The notes: generated from the letters alone by a model not told the origin. 41,605 nt of DNA from Caldisericia bacterium (GCA_017992555.1 JAGOOK010000015.1:1-41605); one strand, 5' to 3'; counted from the first letter of the stretch, positions 23,838-32,796 are shown. Translations and numbers: made by a program.

Positions 23838-25385
23838 GTGAAGAATCTAGATGATCTTATAAGAGAAAAAGACGAATTGCTTGCGAAAGCAAGCAATGAA
23901 ACGCCACAGGCCAGAGAATTCCAGGAGAAGAGGGGGAAATTGACGGCCAGAGACAGGATCAAGCTGTTCCTTGACCCAGAAAGTTTTGTCGAAACCGACA
24001 CTCTGGTCCAACACAGAAAAGACTACCCACAATCAGAGAAATTCGTCCCAGGGGAGGGTGTTATAACAGGTTATGGCACAGTAAATGGCAGGCTTGTTTT
24101 TGTCTTCTCCCAGGATTTTTCAATCATGGGAGGTTCCTTGTCAAAGATGCAGGGTGCAAAAATTGGTAAGATCATGGAAATGGCCTATCGCTCAGGTGCT
24201 CCGGTAGTTGGATTCAACGACTCCGGAGGGGCAAGGGTGCAAGAGGGTGTAGATGCTCTTTCAGGATATGGAAAGGTGTTCTACAGAAATTCCATATATT
24301 CAGGCGTCATCCCGCAGATAGCCATCATTGCAGGGCCATCCGCTGGCGGTGCAGCTTACTCTCCTGCCCTCACTGATTTCATCTTCACAATTGACGGGCT
24401 TACTGAGATGTTCATAACTGGCCCCCAAGTCATCGAATCTGTAACTGGTGAAAAACCCGACAAACAAACCCTCGGTGGCGCAAGAGTCCATGCCTCAAAA
24501 TCTGGCGTGACACATTTTATTTACAAATCGGAACAGGAATGCATCCAGTCAGTCAGGAGGCTCCTGTCATTCCTCCCACAAAACTGCAGACAGATGCCAC
24601 CACGCATCAAGGGCAATGACGATCCAAACAGGGCTTCAATGGCACTCAGGCAGATTGTTCCAGTTGAAGCAAACAAATCCTATGACGTTCGCAAGGTCAT
24701 CGCAGAAATAGTCGATGATGGCGATTTCATGGAAGTCCAGCCAGATTTTGCCAGAAACCTCACCATCGGTTTCGCAAGAGTGGACGGCTTCCCAATAGGC
24801 ATCGTCGCCAACCAGCCAATGTATCTTGCCGGCTGTCTTGACATCGATTCTTCCGACAAGGCCTCAAGGTTTATCAGAACATGCGATTCTTTCAATATAC
24901 CGCTCTTGAACCTCGTCGATGTTCCCGGTTTCCTCCCTGGAGTCAACCAGGAACATAACGGTATTATCAGGCACGGTGCCAAGATGCTCTATGCCTACGC
25001 TGAAGCCACAGTCCCAAAAATAACAGTCATTACCCGAAGGTCTTACGGCGGTGCCTATCTTGCCATGTGCTCGAAAGACATGGGTGCCGACGTCGTATTT
25101 GCCTGGCCACAGGCCAATATCGCCGTCATGGGCGCCGATGGGGCAGTCAAAATTCTTTACCATGACGAAATCAAAAACGCCCCAAATCCAGAAGAGAAAA
25201 CTAAAGAACTCGTCCAGGAATATGAAAGCTACCACTGTAACCCCTACGTGGCCGCCGAAAGGGGCTACATCGACTCGGTAATCAACCCTGAGGAGACAAG
25301 GGCAAGGGTGGCTTCATCACTGCACATGCTCCAGACAAAACAGCAGAGCATGCCGGAAAGAAAACACGGCAACATGCCGCTTTGA
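23838..25385 (+). CDS. mmdA: Carboxyltransferase alpha subunit of Na+-translocating methylmalonyl-CoA-type decarboxylase
   Basis: A 515-residue biotin-dependent carboxyltransferase of the crotonase fold, with two halves. The N-terminal half has ARDRIKLFLDPESF and GPSAGGAAYSPAL; the C-terminal half has VDVPGFLPGVNQEHNGIIRHGAKMLYAYAE and RRSYGGAYLAMCSKDMGADVVFAWP. These match MmdA and propionyl-CoA carboxylase beta. It transfers CO2 from the CoA ester to biotin on the carrier encoded downstream. I prefer the GTG at 23838 (MKNLDDLIREKDE): the promoter's -10 ends six bases before it, and no SD exists for it or for the GTG at 23817. Glutaconyl-CoA decarboxylase is a close alternative. Confidence 0.92.
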   Translation: MKNLDDLIREKDELLAKASNETPQAREFQEKRGKLTARDRIKLFLDPESFVETDTLVQHRKDYPQSEKFVPGEGVITGYGTVNGRLVFVFSQDFSIMGGSLSKMQGAKIGKIMEMAYRSGAPVVGFNDSGGARVQEGVDALSGYGKVFYRNSIYSGVIPQIAIIAGPSAGGAAYSPALTDFIFTIDGLTEMFITGPQVIESVTGEKPDKQTLGGARVHASKSGVTHFIYKSEQECIQSVRRLLSFLPQNCRQMPPRIKGNDDPNRASMALRQIVPVEANKSYDVRKVIAEIVDDGDFMEVQPDFARNLTIGFARVDGFPIGIVANQPMYLAGCLDIDSSDKASRFIRTCDSFNIPLLNLVDVPGFLPGVNQEHNGIIRHGAKMLYAYAEATVPKITVITRRSYGGAYLAMCSKDMGADVVFAWPQANIAVMGADGAVKILYHDEIKNAPNPEEKTKELVQEYESYHCNPYVAAERGYIDSVINPEETRARVASSLHMLQTKQQSMPERKHGNMPL

Positions 25386-25394
25386 GGTGACAAA

Positions 25395-25835
25395 TTGAAA
25401 AAAACATCAACCGGGCAAATAATTGCAAACATAATAACCGGGCTGGTTCTGGTTGGATTGATGGTCTTTGTTGTTGTGAGCTACATCCTCGACCCGGCAA
25501 AATATGGTGAAGGCGTTACAAAAGGCCTCGTTGCTTTTACAACGACGTTCATCATCCTCCTTGTTGTCACAGCTTCAATCTATCTCATCAAGGCAATAAC
25601 AGAGCGTTTTTCTGGCAATGGCTCATCAGCAAAAAGCACCGGCCTCACATCGCAAAACAAGGGGAAATCGGACAAACTCATGGCTGCAGTGATTGCTGCT
25701 GCCATCAACCAGTTCCAGTTCGATTCAAATGGCCAGATTGCTGTGGGCTTCAAGGTAAGGGAACTGTTCGATGTAAACACGCCATGGACAACATTTTCCA
25801 AAAATGATTACCACAAATCCGGAGGATCAAGATGA
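25395..25835 (+). CDS. OadG/MmdD-like membrane accessory subunit of the decarboxylase
   Basis: A 146-residue protein with two N-terminal transmembrane helices (about 8-30 and 43-66), then a basic Ser/Thr/Gly linker and a short C-terminal domain. It sits between the carboxyltransferase and the biotin carrier, the normal place of the gamma/delta subunit that assembles the decarboxylase on the membrane. It has two helices rather than the single helix of the classic OadG, so the assignment is by context and topology. It starts at TTG 25395 after GAGGTG, which overlaps the mmdA stop, and its stop overlaps the next ATG. Confidence 0.7.
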   Translation: MKKTSTGQIIANIITGLVLVGLMVFVVVSYILDPAKYGEGVTKGLVAFTTTFIILLVVTASIYLIKAITERFSGNGSSAKSTGLTSQNKGKSDKLMAAVIAAAINQFQFDSNGQIAVGFKVRELFDVNTPWTTFSKNDYHKSGGSR

Positions 25836-26221
25836 CCAGAAGATACAGAATAACTGTTGAAGGAAAAACATTCGAGGTTGAGGTTGAATCCATTGATTCA
25901 GTGCCAACGACACAGGCAATTCCACAACCACAAGTACAAGTTGCACCGACGCCACCTCCGCCACCACAGGAACCATCGGCAGGCCCCACAATGGCAAAAC
26001 CGGTTTCTGCAAAAGATGTCATTTCCCCAATCCCTGGAAAGATAAAGCAGATAGCAGTAAAAGCTGGCCAGACTATTGCCCCTGGAAACCTTCTCATGGT
26101 CATCGAAGCCATGAAAATGGACAACGAGATTCTTTGTGACGTCAATGCCACGGTAGCAGAACTCCTGGTCAAGGAAGGTGATTCTGTATCAATTGGCCAA
26201 CCAATCGTGAGGTATGCATAG
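25832..26221 (+). CDS. mmdC: Biotin carboxyl carrier protein of the decarboxylase
   Basis: A 129-residue biotin carrier. The C-terminal biotinyl domain holds the EAMKMDNEI motif, with Lys95 as the biotinylated residue. Before it comes a flexible Pro/Ala/Gln linker (PPPPPQEPSAG), and the N-terminal 30 residues form a small strand-rich segment that pairs with the partner subunits. Biotin carries the carboxyl group from the carboxyltransferase to the membrane pump. The start ATG overlaps the previous stop as ATGA after GGAGG. Its stop codon TAG is immediately followed by the ATG of the pump subunit. The biotin ligase is not in the window. Confidence 0.93.
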   Translation: MTRRYRITVEGKTFEVEVESIDSVPTTQAIPQPQVQVAPTPPPPPQEPSAGPTMAKPVSAKDVISPIPGKIKQIAVKAGQTIAPGNLLMVIEAMKMDNEILCDVNATVAELLVKEGDSVSIGQPIVRYA

Positions 26222-27370
26222 ATGGAATTCGTCACTGGCCTGAAAGGTATTTTCGACACATCGGGACTCCCCCTTTTCCTTCCAAGCTGGGGAAACTGGA
26301 TAATGATCGTGGTCGGACTCATCCTCATTGTCCTGGCTGTAAAATTCAAATTCGAACCGCTTCTTCTCATTCCAATATCTCTTGGCTGCATACTGGTCAA
26401 CATCCCGCTGCCAAAAGAACTTGCCTCTGCATGGATAGGCCAACCAGGTGTTGGTTTTCTGAGCATCATTTATGACGCCATAACAAAAACTGAGATAACA
26501 CCAATAATAATGTTCCTGTGTCTGGGGGCGCTGACGGATTTTAGCCCCCTTCTTGAGCGCCCGATAACATTCCTTCTCGGTGCCGCAGCTCAATTTGGTG
26601 TTTTTGTGGCTATATTTCTTGCACTTACGCTTGGTTTCAACATCAAGGAAGCGGCTGCTATTGGAATTATAGGTGGAGCCGATGGCCCGACAGCAATTTT
26701 CATTGCGCAGAAAATGGCACCCCAGATTCTTGGTGCGATAGCAGTATCGGCCTACTCATATATGTCACTGGTTCCAATAATATTGCCTCCTGTCATCAGA
26801 TGCATGACCACCAAAAAAGAGCGCACAACACGCATGGAACTGGCAAAACCGGTCTCAAAAACAACCAAGATGCTGTTCCCGATCGTCGTCACACTCGTGG
26901 TTGGAATCCTCCTCCCGTCATCTGTCCAGCTCATCGGAATGCTCATGGCAGGCAATTTCATAAAGGAATGCGGGCTTGTCGAAAGACTTTCAAATACCCT
27001 GCAGAACGAGCTTGTAAATATCAACACGGTATTCCTTGGACTGACTGTCGGCTCCACAATGGCCGCCCAGCAGTTCCTCACTCCAGCAACCCTCAAGATA
27101 ATCCTTCTCGGCTTCCTCGCTTTTGCCTTCTCGGCCGCAGGCGGAGTCGCCCTTGGAAAACTGATGTATGTTCTTTCTGGTGGCAAGATCAACCCGATGA
27201 TTGGTGCGGCAGGTGTCTCGGCTGTCCCGATGAGCGCAAGAACGGTCCAGAAGGAAGGCCAGAGGGAAGACCCTGGCAACTTCCTCCTCATGCCAGCAAT
27301 GGGCCCGAATGTGGCCGGTGTCCTTGGAACGGCAGTTGCTGCGGCAGCGCTTATTGCACTTCTCTCCTAG
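26222..27370 (+). CDS. mmdB: Na+-translocating decarboxylase beta subunit (OadB/MmdB/GcdB family)
   Basis: A 382-residue polytopic membrane protein of about nine helices that decarboxylates carboxybiotin and exports Na+. The hallmarks are GALTDFSPLLERP (about 102-114), GGADGPTAIF, whose Asp154 corresponds to the essential Asp of the OadB family, and the second conserved half beginning FLGLTVGSTMAAQQFLTPATL. Together with the three upstream genes it forms a complete four-subunit Na+ pump that would couple methylmalonyl-CoA decarboxylation to a sodium gradient, as in propionate-forming anaerobes. A strong terminator follows. Confidence 0.94.
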   Translation: MEFVTGLKGIFDTSGLPLFLPSWGNWIMIVVGLILIVLAVKFKFEPLLLIPISLGCILVNIPLPKELASAWIGQPGVGFLSIIYDAITKTEITPIIMFLCLGALTDFSPLLERPITFLLGAAAQFGVFVAIFLALTLGFNIKEAAAIGIIGGADGPTAIFIAQKMAPQILGAIAVSAYSYMSLVPIILPPVIRCMTTKKERTTRMELAKPVSKTTKMLFPIVVTLVVGILLPSSVQLIGMLMAGNFIKECGLVERLSNTLQNELVNINTVFLGLTVGSTMAAQQFLTPATLKIILLGFLAFAFSAAGGVALGKLMYVLSGGKINPMIGAAGVSAVPMSARTVQKEGQREDPGNFLLMPAMGPNVAGVLGTAVAAAALIALLS

Positions 27371-27392
27371 GCGCCACCCAGATCTTGTTTTC

Positions 27393-27422
27393 AAAAGGCC
27401 TGCAGTCATGCAGGCCTTTTTT
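27393..27422 (+). terminator. Terminator of the decarboxylase operon
   Basis: A perfect 12-bp stem (27393-27404 with 27409-27420) with a GTCA loop and a T tract. Confidence 0.9.
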
Positions 27423-27488
27423 ATTTGCCTTTGCCAACGACACACCCTTAACTGCGATTTTGAAATTATGTTGCTATGTTGTATCCGT

Positions 27489-28289
27489 ATGAAAAAGCCA
27501 ACTTTGACCCAAACAATGAGATATGTAGTCCAGTGGGGAATGCTCCTTTACCTTGCCAGCATCTCCACAACCCACATGTACAGATGGCCCGGCACATCGG
27601 CAGGCCCACTCGATGCCTACTGTCCGATGGGTGGTCTTGAAACATTGCTCCCATTTGTAACATCAGGCCAGATAGTCAGGGGAACCAACTTCAACGCCAT
27701 CCTCCTGCTTGGCGCCCTAACCATACTTGTTCTCATCTTCTCCGGTGGCTTTTGTGGGTACATGTGCCCGTTTGGCACTGTACTTGAATGGGTCTATAAA
27801 ATAAGAAAACTGTTCTGGAAAAAAACGGTCAGATTGCCAAACAAACTCAGCTCTGCGCTGTCCTATGTCAGATACGGAGTCCTCATCCTAATCGTGCTAA
27901 TTACCTTTGCAATTGACACAGAGCTCCATTTCGCTCACATCGACCCCTATAGGGCATTTTTCCATTTTGGCCGCGAGATGACCACAGAGCTGTGGATTGT
28001 ACTTGGTGTCATTTTTGGCCTGTCAATCGTCCTCGAGAGGGGTTTCTGCGCTTATCTCTGCCCCCTTGGCGGATATATTGGCCTGGTCTCGCTGGCCGGG
28101 TTCACAAAAATCAAAAATAACGGCGAGAAATGCATTGATTGCAAGCTATGCGACAGGGCATGCCCGGTGAACCTCACGCCGTCAGGAAAACTAGAGCACC
28201 ACAGGTGTATAATGTGCTTCAGGTGTGTGGATGCCTGCATTGGGACAAAAAGCCTTTGCGTGTCCCTTGCCGACAAGGAATGGAGATAA
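27489..28289 (+). CDS. NapH/MauN-like membrane polyferredoxin
   Basis: A 266-residue membrane protein with about five transmembrane helices and two half-motifs GFCGYMCPFG and GFCAYLCPLG of the NapH/CcoG-type Fer4_5 family. Near the C-terminus lie two 4Fe-4S clusters (CIDCKLCDRACP and CIMCFRCVDAC). Such proteins pass electrons between the quinone pool and cytoplasmic or periplasmic partners. No partner such as NapG, a reductase or a cytochrome is adjacent, so the pathway is open. I place the start at the ATG at 27489 (MKKPTLTQ), because the long upstream reading frame runs through the operon terminator. No SD is visible. Confidence 0.83.
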   Translation: MKKPTLTQTMRYVVQWGMLLYLASISTTHMYRWPGTSAGPLDAYCPMGGLETLLPFVTSGQIVRGTNFNAILLLGALTILVLIFSGGFCGYMCPFGTVLEWVYKIRKLFWKKTVRLPNKLSSALSYVRYGVLILIVLITFAIDTELHFAHIDPYRAFFHFGREMTTELWIVLGVIFGLSIVLERGFCAYLCPLGGYIGLVSLAGFTKIKNNGEKCIDCKLCDRACPVNLTPSGKLEHHRCIMCFRCVDACIGTKSLCVSLADKEWR

Positions 28290-28386
28290 TTATCAATCGA
28301 AGTTTTCCGCAAAATATTGGGGATTGGAAAAGGTGGGGAAGGAATATATCATATTTGGAGGAACGCAAGGAACGGGGGGGACTTAA

Positions 28387-29631
28387 ATGAATAAGAAGGC
28401 ACGAATCATAATTGAGACAGTGGCCGTGGTATTGGCGCTCATCATATTGGTATTTTTTGCCACATTGAACTTTGATTTCTTCGCCATCAGCACCTTTGGA
28501 GAGAAATCTGACATGGCTTTCATCATCAATCGAACCAGCCACCTTGAGAGCACCAGCATAGAAAAAGAAATCAATGCATCATATAAACGTGAATTCCCCT
28601 ACTTTTTTTATAATGGTAGGATTGCAAAAGACAAAATCACAGAAGATGACAATTATATAAGTGACAATTTTTTAAATGCCATCACAAACGAAAATAATTA
28701 CCTTGAATTTCCAGGTGAAGTAATATCACAAATGGGATATTACTTTTTAATTAAAGGAAACGATGGTAATTACATATATGATATAGATGAAAATGACTAT
28801 GCACCTAGCATATCCAAATATATAAAAACTCCCTGTAGTCGTATGTTATGTATCAATGATTATTTGTGTTGCACCACATCAAAGAACGACACAATTTATA
28901 TGTATAATACACTGAATTTAAAAGACTCACCAAAAATACTCAAATTGGACAAACCATCATTTATCTCAGGCCCAGAAAGGGAATATTTTACTGAATCATT
29001 ATATGTTTTCGATGGCCAATTCCTCACCCGCTACAATGATGATGGCTCTATTGATGGAACAGTCAAACTGGATGACGTTCCAATCAACAACAGAATGATA
29101 CTTATAGGCTATTTTAATGTAAGAGACAATAACGAAGTATTGTTCTACGATGGCTTCAACGCTTGGGACATCTCTCTCAAAGAGAAGAAAGTGCTATGGA
29201 AAAAACAGATTGACATCATTGGCAATGGAGTAGACAGATTGGAGTGTTACTTTGTCCCAACAAAGCAAGGCATAATGGCCATATCCTCCAGTACCGGAGA
29301 AACAAAGTTAATTGTTGATGGTGATGGGTGGAAGCTAGTGGACAGTTTAAACTACAATGAGAACAATTTATTCTCTTCAGTAAATACGGCCGTTTTCCTT
29401 AGACAGCTTGGCGACAACAAATACGAACCTGTTCTTCTCCTTGTCACAGAAGGCAAAGCCAAGGTTGTTACCTGCGAGCCTTTTGAGGGTGAATATAAAG
29501 GTTATTTTTTCCTGGTAGATATACGTCAGAGTGGCGGTATTCCAAATGATCAATATAACTTTGTTTTCCTCACCAATAACCGTGTTTACCAATATGGCAT
29601 CAAACGTCCATTCAAAATTGTATACAAATGA
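28387..29631 (+). CDS. AT-rich membrane-anchored protein, possible beta-propeller
   Basis: A 414-residue protein with one N-terminal transmembrane helix (IIIETVAVVLALIILVFFATL), then an extracellular, beta-rich region. Repeated four-strand blades are suggested by phrases such as DDVPINNRMILIGYFNVRD. No signature residues were found. The gene is more AT-rich than its upstream neighbours. A run of G residues before ACTTAA supports the ATG. A 49-residue membrane protein gene follows after 17 bases and may be part of the same unit. It is similar in length and style to the protein at 32797-34101, but convincing homology cannot be claimed by eye. Confidence 0.7.
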   Translation: MNKKARIIIETVAVVLALIILVFFATLNFDFFAISTFGEKSDMAFIINRTSHLESTSIEKEINASYKREFPYFFYNGRIAKDKITEDDNYISDNFLNAITNENNYLEFPGEVISQMGYYFLIKGNDGNYIYDIDENDYAPSISKYIKTPCSRMLCINDYLCCTTSKNDTIYMYNTLNLKDSPKILKLDKPSFISGPEREYFTESLYVFDGQFLTRYNDDGSIDGTVKLDDVPINNRMILIGYFNVRDNNEVLFYDGFNAWDISLKEKKVLWKKQIDIIGNGVDRLECYFVPTKQGIMAISSSTGETKLIVDGDGWKLVDSLNYNENNLFSSVNTAVFLRQLGDNKYEPVLLLVTEGKAKVVTCEPFEGEYKGYFFLVDIRQSGGIPNDQYNFVFLTNNRVYQYGIKRPFKIVYK

Positions 29632-29648
29632 TTTTTCAAAGGAGAAAA

Positions 29649-29798
29649 ATGAAAAGAGCGGTAGCTTACCCGATAATACTTGTCTTTGTCGCAATCGTTC
29701 TGGTAATACTCTTCAGGGCCATCGGTTATTTCATGTCACCAGCAACACCGGACGGCCAGCCCCCGGCAATTGTCAGCCCGATAGAAAACCAGCCGTAA
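29649..29798 (+). CDS. 49-residue membrane microprotein
   Basis: ATG at 29649 follows AAAGGAG at a normal distance, and the frame ends with TAA at 29796-29798. The product begins MKRAVAYPIILVFVAIVLVI. It has one strong transmembrane helix (residues 6-22) and a short Pro-rich tail (TPDGQPPAIVSPIENQP). It is 17 bases after the stop of the preceding anchored protein, so it is probably co-transcribed. I do not recognise it. Confidence 0.75.
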   Translation: MKRAVAYPIILVFVAIVLVILFRAIGYFMSPATPDGQPPAIVSPIENQP

Positions 29799-29909
29799 TA
29801 ATGCCTTTATGCAAGCAACCCATAATTTTATTATCGATATAGATCTGGAGCGAGTTTTCAAGGCATACTATCAAGAATTAATATCACCTAGTAAAAACAA
29901 CCTTTAAGC

Positions 29910-29937
29910 TTGCCAAAATTTCCATAAGCGTTACATT
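29910..29937 (+). promoter_or_regulatory. Leaderless-type promoter of the CLCH/stalk protein gene
   Basis: TTGCCA (29910-29915), a 16-base spacer, TACATT (29932-29937), then exactly six bases to the ATG at 29944. No SD is present. Confidence 0.6.
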
Positions 29938-29943
29938 TGTGTC

Positions 29944-32019
29944 ATGGAAAAAAGAACAGTTATCGCATTGGCTGCGGTAAGTATTCTGCTTGCCTCTGCA
30001 ATCGCATACGCACGACCCGCCTACTATGATCAATTAATAAAAACCTATCCCTCTATAAAAGGGAGCAGAATAGACTTCTGCCTCTGCCACGAGAGACATG
30101 GCGGAGGAGGGCCAAGAAACATGTTCGGCCAGGATTGGGCCAAGAGCGGCTATAATTTCAAGACAATCGAACAGATGGACTCCGATGGAGACGGCTTTTC
30201 AAACATCAATGAAATCATCGCCCAGACAAACCCTGGCGACCCGAATGATTTTCCAACTGACAAAGTTCCACCAATAATCGCAATAACCAGCCCAAAATTT
30301 GAAGAAGTGGTCACCACAAACACCGTAAAAATAACAGGAACCGCAACAGACAATGAGAAAATAAAAGAGATAAAGGTAAACCTTCAGGGAGATTTCAAGA
30401 AGGCAAATATCACTGCCACTGGCTGGGAAGCAGAATTTTTTGTAGAAAGAGGCGGCAGGAAGGTAGTAAAGGCAGTCGCCTGGGACATGGCGGACAATTC
30501 GGCAGAGGCAACCGTTGAGTTTATTGTGAAACTTACAGACAAATCTCCACCAAAAATTGTTTTTCTGTTTCCATCCGAAGGCGTGACCGTTGATGGTCTT
30601 CCAATAGTCATCACTGGCACGGCAGATGATGACAATGAAGTGACACTTGTGGAATATTCCATCGATGGTGGCAAAACATGGAACAAAGCGCAAGGAACAT
30701 ATAACTGGACAGTACCGATACCACTTGCGCCAGAGGGCGAAATAAAAGTAATGGTCAGGGCAACTGATGATTCAGGAAACATCAGCCAGATTTATACAAG
30801 AAGATTTTATCTCAAATTTCCTGAAGTGCCAGTTCCAACAATATCCTATCCACAAGACAATATGGTCCTGGACACAGGAACAGTCACTATCTCAGGAACA
30901 ATAATGCCACCAGCAACCAGGGTTTCGGTGAGAGTCGACGGGGCGGTAAGTATGGACGCCAAGATAGAAGACAACTTCTGGACTACAGACATATCCGGGC
31001 TACCGCCAGGCGAACACACAATCGAGGCTTGTTCATTTGACAAATACAACAGAAAATCCAAGGAATGCGCACAGGTAAAGTTTGTATTCAAGCTAAGAGA
31101 CACAGAATCCCCAAGGGTGCAAATAGATTCACCGCCTGACAATGCTGAAGTCGAGATAGGAGAAATATCTATCACAGGAACCGCAAGCGACAATGGCGAC
31201 ATTGACAGGGTGGAGGTTTCTTTTGATGGCACAAACTGGATGAGGGCCAAGGGCACCACAAAATGGTCTTACGACTATGTTGTCAATAAACCACAATTAT
31301 TGAGAGTGATGGCAAGGGCATTTGACAAGTCTGGGAATTTCACAAAAGAACCTGCCATTTCAAGCATCAGGGTCATGGGGCCCATGGAAGTGCAATTTGT
31401 TGGGCCAGACGTGCAGATGCTTGGCGATGGGCTGCTAAAAATCACAGTGAAACTGACCCGAAGGCCAGACAGCACGCCAGAAATAAAAATGACCGGCTCA
31501 ACGGAAACAATAGACATCGAATCCAAAGACCAGCAAACATTCGAAATCAGCGCAATGCTTGGCGGGGGATCGTCCTATCTGTCAGTAAAAGCCGAAATGA
31601 AGGGCAAAATATATAATGCCACAAAACGGATAGATTATGTTGTGACAGTCAAAATGGCTATTGGAAGCACGACCATGATTGTCAATGGAATGCAGAAATC
31701 AATACCAGCCGCTGCCACGATAATATCTGGCAGAACATATATTCCTTTCAGGTCAATTGGCGAGGCACTGAGGGCAACTGTTGAATGGGATGACAAGCGG
31801 AAACAGGCCACATACAAGCTGGGCACAAATACATATTACCTAACCCTTGGACAAACAAAGGCCTATGTTAACAAAACAGAGGTGAAACTTTCGTCGGCAC
31901 CGCTTCTTGTCGGTGGTAGGCTGATGGTCCCGGTAAGGGCAATGGCAGAATTGATGGGTGCCAAAGTAGACTACGACGCCCCAACCAGGGTGGTAACTTT
32001 CGTGTTGCCCGCCCTATAA
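29944..32019 (+). CDS. Exported CLCH, Ig-repeat and stalk-domain protein
   Basis: A 691-residue exported protein. A signal peptide (cleavage near AYA) leads into a short domain with DFCLCHERHGGGG and MDSDGDGFSNINE. This resembles the domain in many exported proteins that has CxxCH heme-binding and a D-x-DGDG-F-x-N calcium loop, but the heme motif is CxCH (Cys46, Cys48, His49), one residue short. Four bacterial Ig-like domains follow (about 109-478, each with ITGTA-D near the start), then an unassigned domain and a C-terminal stalk domain (about 575-690, GGRLMVPVRAMAELMGAKVDY). The stalk domain links it to the two other large stalk proteins of the window. The start follows a leaderless-type promoter. 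Confidence 0.85.
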   Translation: MEKRTVIALAAVSILLASAIAYARPAYYDQLIKTYPSIKGSRIDFCLCHERHGGGGPRNMFGQDWAKSGYNFKTIEQMDSDGDGFSNINEIIAQTNPGDPNDFPTDKVPPIIAITSPKFEEVVTTNTVKITGTATDNEKIKEIKVNLQGDFKKANITATGWEAEFFVERGGRKVVKAVAWDMADNSAEATVEFIVKLTDKSPPKIVFLFPSEGVTVDGLPIVITGTADDDNEVTLVEYSIDGGKTWNKAQGTYNWTVPIPLAPEGEIKVMVRATDDSGNISQIYTRRFYLKFPEVPVPTISYPQDNMVLDTGTVTISGTIMPPATRVSVRVDGAVSMDAKIEDNFWTTDISGLPPGEHTIEACSFDKYNRKSKECAQVKFVFKLRDTESPRVQIDSPPDNAEVEIGEISITGTASDNGDIDRVEVSFDGTNWMRAKGTTKWSYDYVVNKPQLLRVMARAFDKSGNFTKEPAISSIRVMGPMEVQFVGPDVQMLGDGLLKITVKLTRRPDSTPEIKMTGSTETIDIESKDQQTFEISAMLGGGSSYLSVKAEMKGKIYNATKRIDYVVTVKMAIGSTTMIVNGMQKSIPAAATIISGRTYIPFRSIGEALRATVEWDDKRKQATYKLGTNTYYLTLGQTKAYVNKTEVKLSSAPLLVGGRLMVPVRAMAELMGAKVDYDAPTRVVTFVLPAL

Positions 32020-32025
32020 CTTTTT

Positions 32026-32055
32026 TTCACAAGTTGTCGTATATTGGTTTATGAT
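32026..32055 (+). promoter_or_regulatory. Probable promoter of the Met/Gly/Cys-rich membrane gene
   Basis: TTCACA (32026-32031), an 18-base spacer, TATGAT (32050-32055). It lies between the CLCH gene stop and AGGAGGTG, which precedes the ATG at 32083. Confidence 0.55.
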
Positions 32056-32082
32056 ACCAAAAAACACTAGGAGGTGTTTTAG

Positions 32083-32670
32083 ATGATGATAGTTTGGGGT
32101 TTTGTGATGTTTGCCCTTCTTCTTGGCTTCCCATTCTTCGTACTTGTGGTTGCCAAAAAACAAGAAGGCTGGATGAAATATGCCGGATGGATACTTGCAG
32201 GTCTTTTCACACTTTTCCTTCTTGTAAGCAGTGTTTTTGTCATTGCCAGGATAGGTAATGGCGGTTGCGCCGGTGGCAGAATGGGTTGCCAGATGATGGG
32301 CGGACAAGGAATGATGATGGGAAGAGGCGGCATGTGCGGTGGCAATGGTATGTGCAATGGTCAAGATCCAGCAAATTGCACCGGCAGCTGCCCAACAATG
32401 GGTAAAAATGGAACTGGATGGAACAAGCTCGGGATTGATGGAAATGGAAGAAACACATGCGAAGACCAGGGCCCAAGAATGATGATAAAGATGCTCGACA
32501 ATGAACCCTTCCAGGATGAAAAGAACATGGATTCCTTTATCGAAAATCTGAGGAAAGACCAGAAGGTGTTTGACCAGTTCAAGACCAAAATCAATGCTCC
32601 AGCTCCAAAGAAGGAAACCACCACTACCAAGACACCAACAACCCCCACTCCAACACCAAAAAACCCCTGA
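32083..32670 (+). CDS. Met/Gly/Cys-rich membrane protein
   Basis: A 195-residue protein. Two transmembrane helices (about 3-24 and 34-55) are followed by a Met/Gly/Cys-rich segment (about 58-125: GCAGGRMGCQMMGGQGMMMGR, then GMCNGQDPANCTGSCPTMG) and an acidic-basic tail ending in Thr/Pro repeats. The sulfur-rich segment could bind soft metals such as copper or silver, but this is inference. AGGAGGTG precedes the ATG. A bidirectional terminator follows, so the gene is probably monocistronic. I know no close family. Confidence 0.78.
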   Translation: MMIVWGFVMFALLLGFPFFVLVVAKKQEGWMKYAGWILAGLFTLFLLVSSVFVIARIGNGGCAGGRMGCQMMGGQGMMMGRGGMCGGNGMCNGQDPANCTGSCPTMGKNGTGWNKLGIDGNGRNTCEDQGPRMMIKMLDNEPFQDEKNMDSFIENLRKDQKVFDQFKTKINAPAPKKETTTTKTPTTPTPTPKNP

Positions 32671-32691
32671 TCACTAACAAACGCTAGAAAT

Positions 32692-32722
32692 AAAAAAGGG
32701 CCACTTTAAGTGGCCCTTTTTT
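32692..32722. terminator. Bidirectional terminator between convergent genes
   Basis: A 13-bp stem (32692-32704 with 32710-32722) has an A run on its left and a T run on its right, closed by a five-base loop. It serves the Met/Gly/Cys-rich gene (plus) and the 434-residue gene (minus). Confidence 0.88.
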
Positions 32723-32796
32723 ATTAATCTGCAGTGTCCAATTGATAAGCCGTCAAAAAACGCACATCTCCGGTTGAGAATGACAGGATGGCAAAA

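Noticed and set aside
27309-27488. N-terminal extension of the NapH-like protein from 27309
   Set aside because: It would run through mmdB's end and the operon terminator, and the residues are not family-like.
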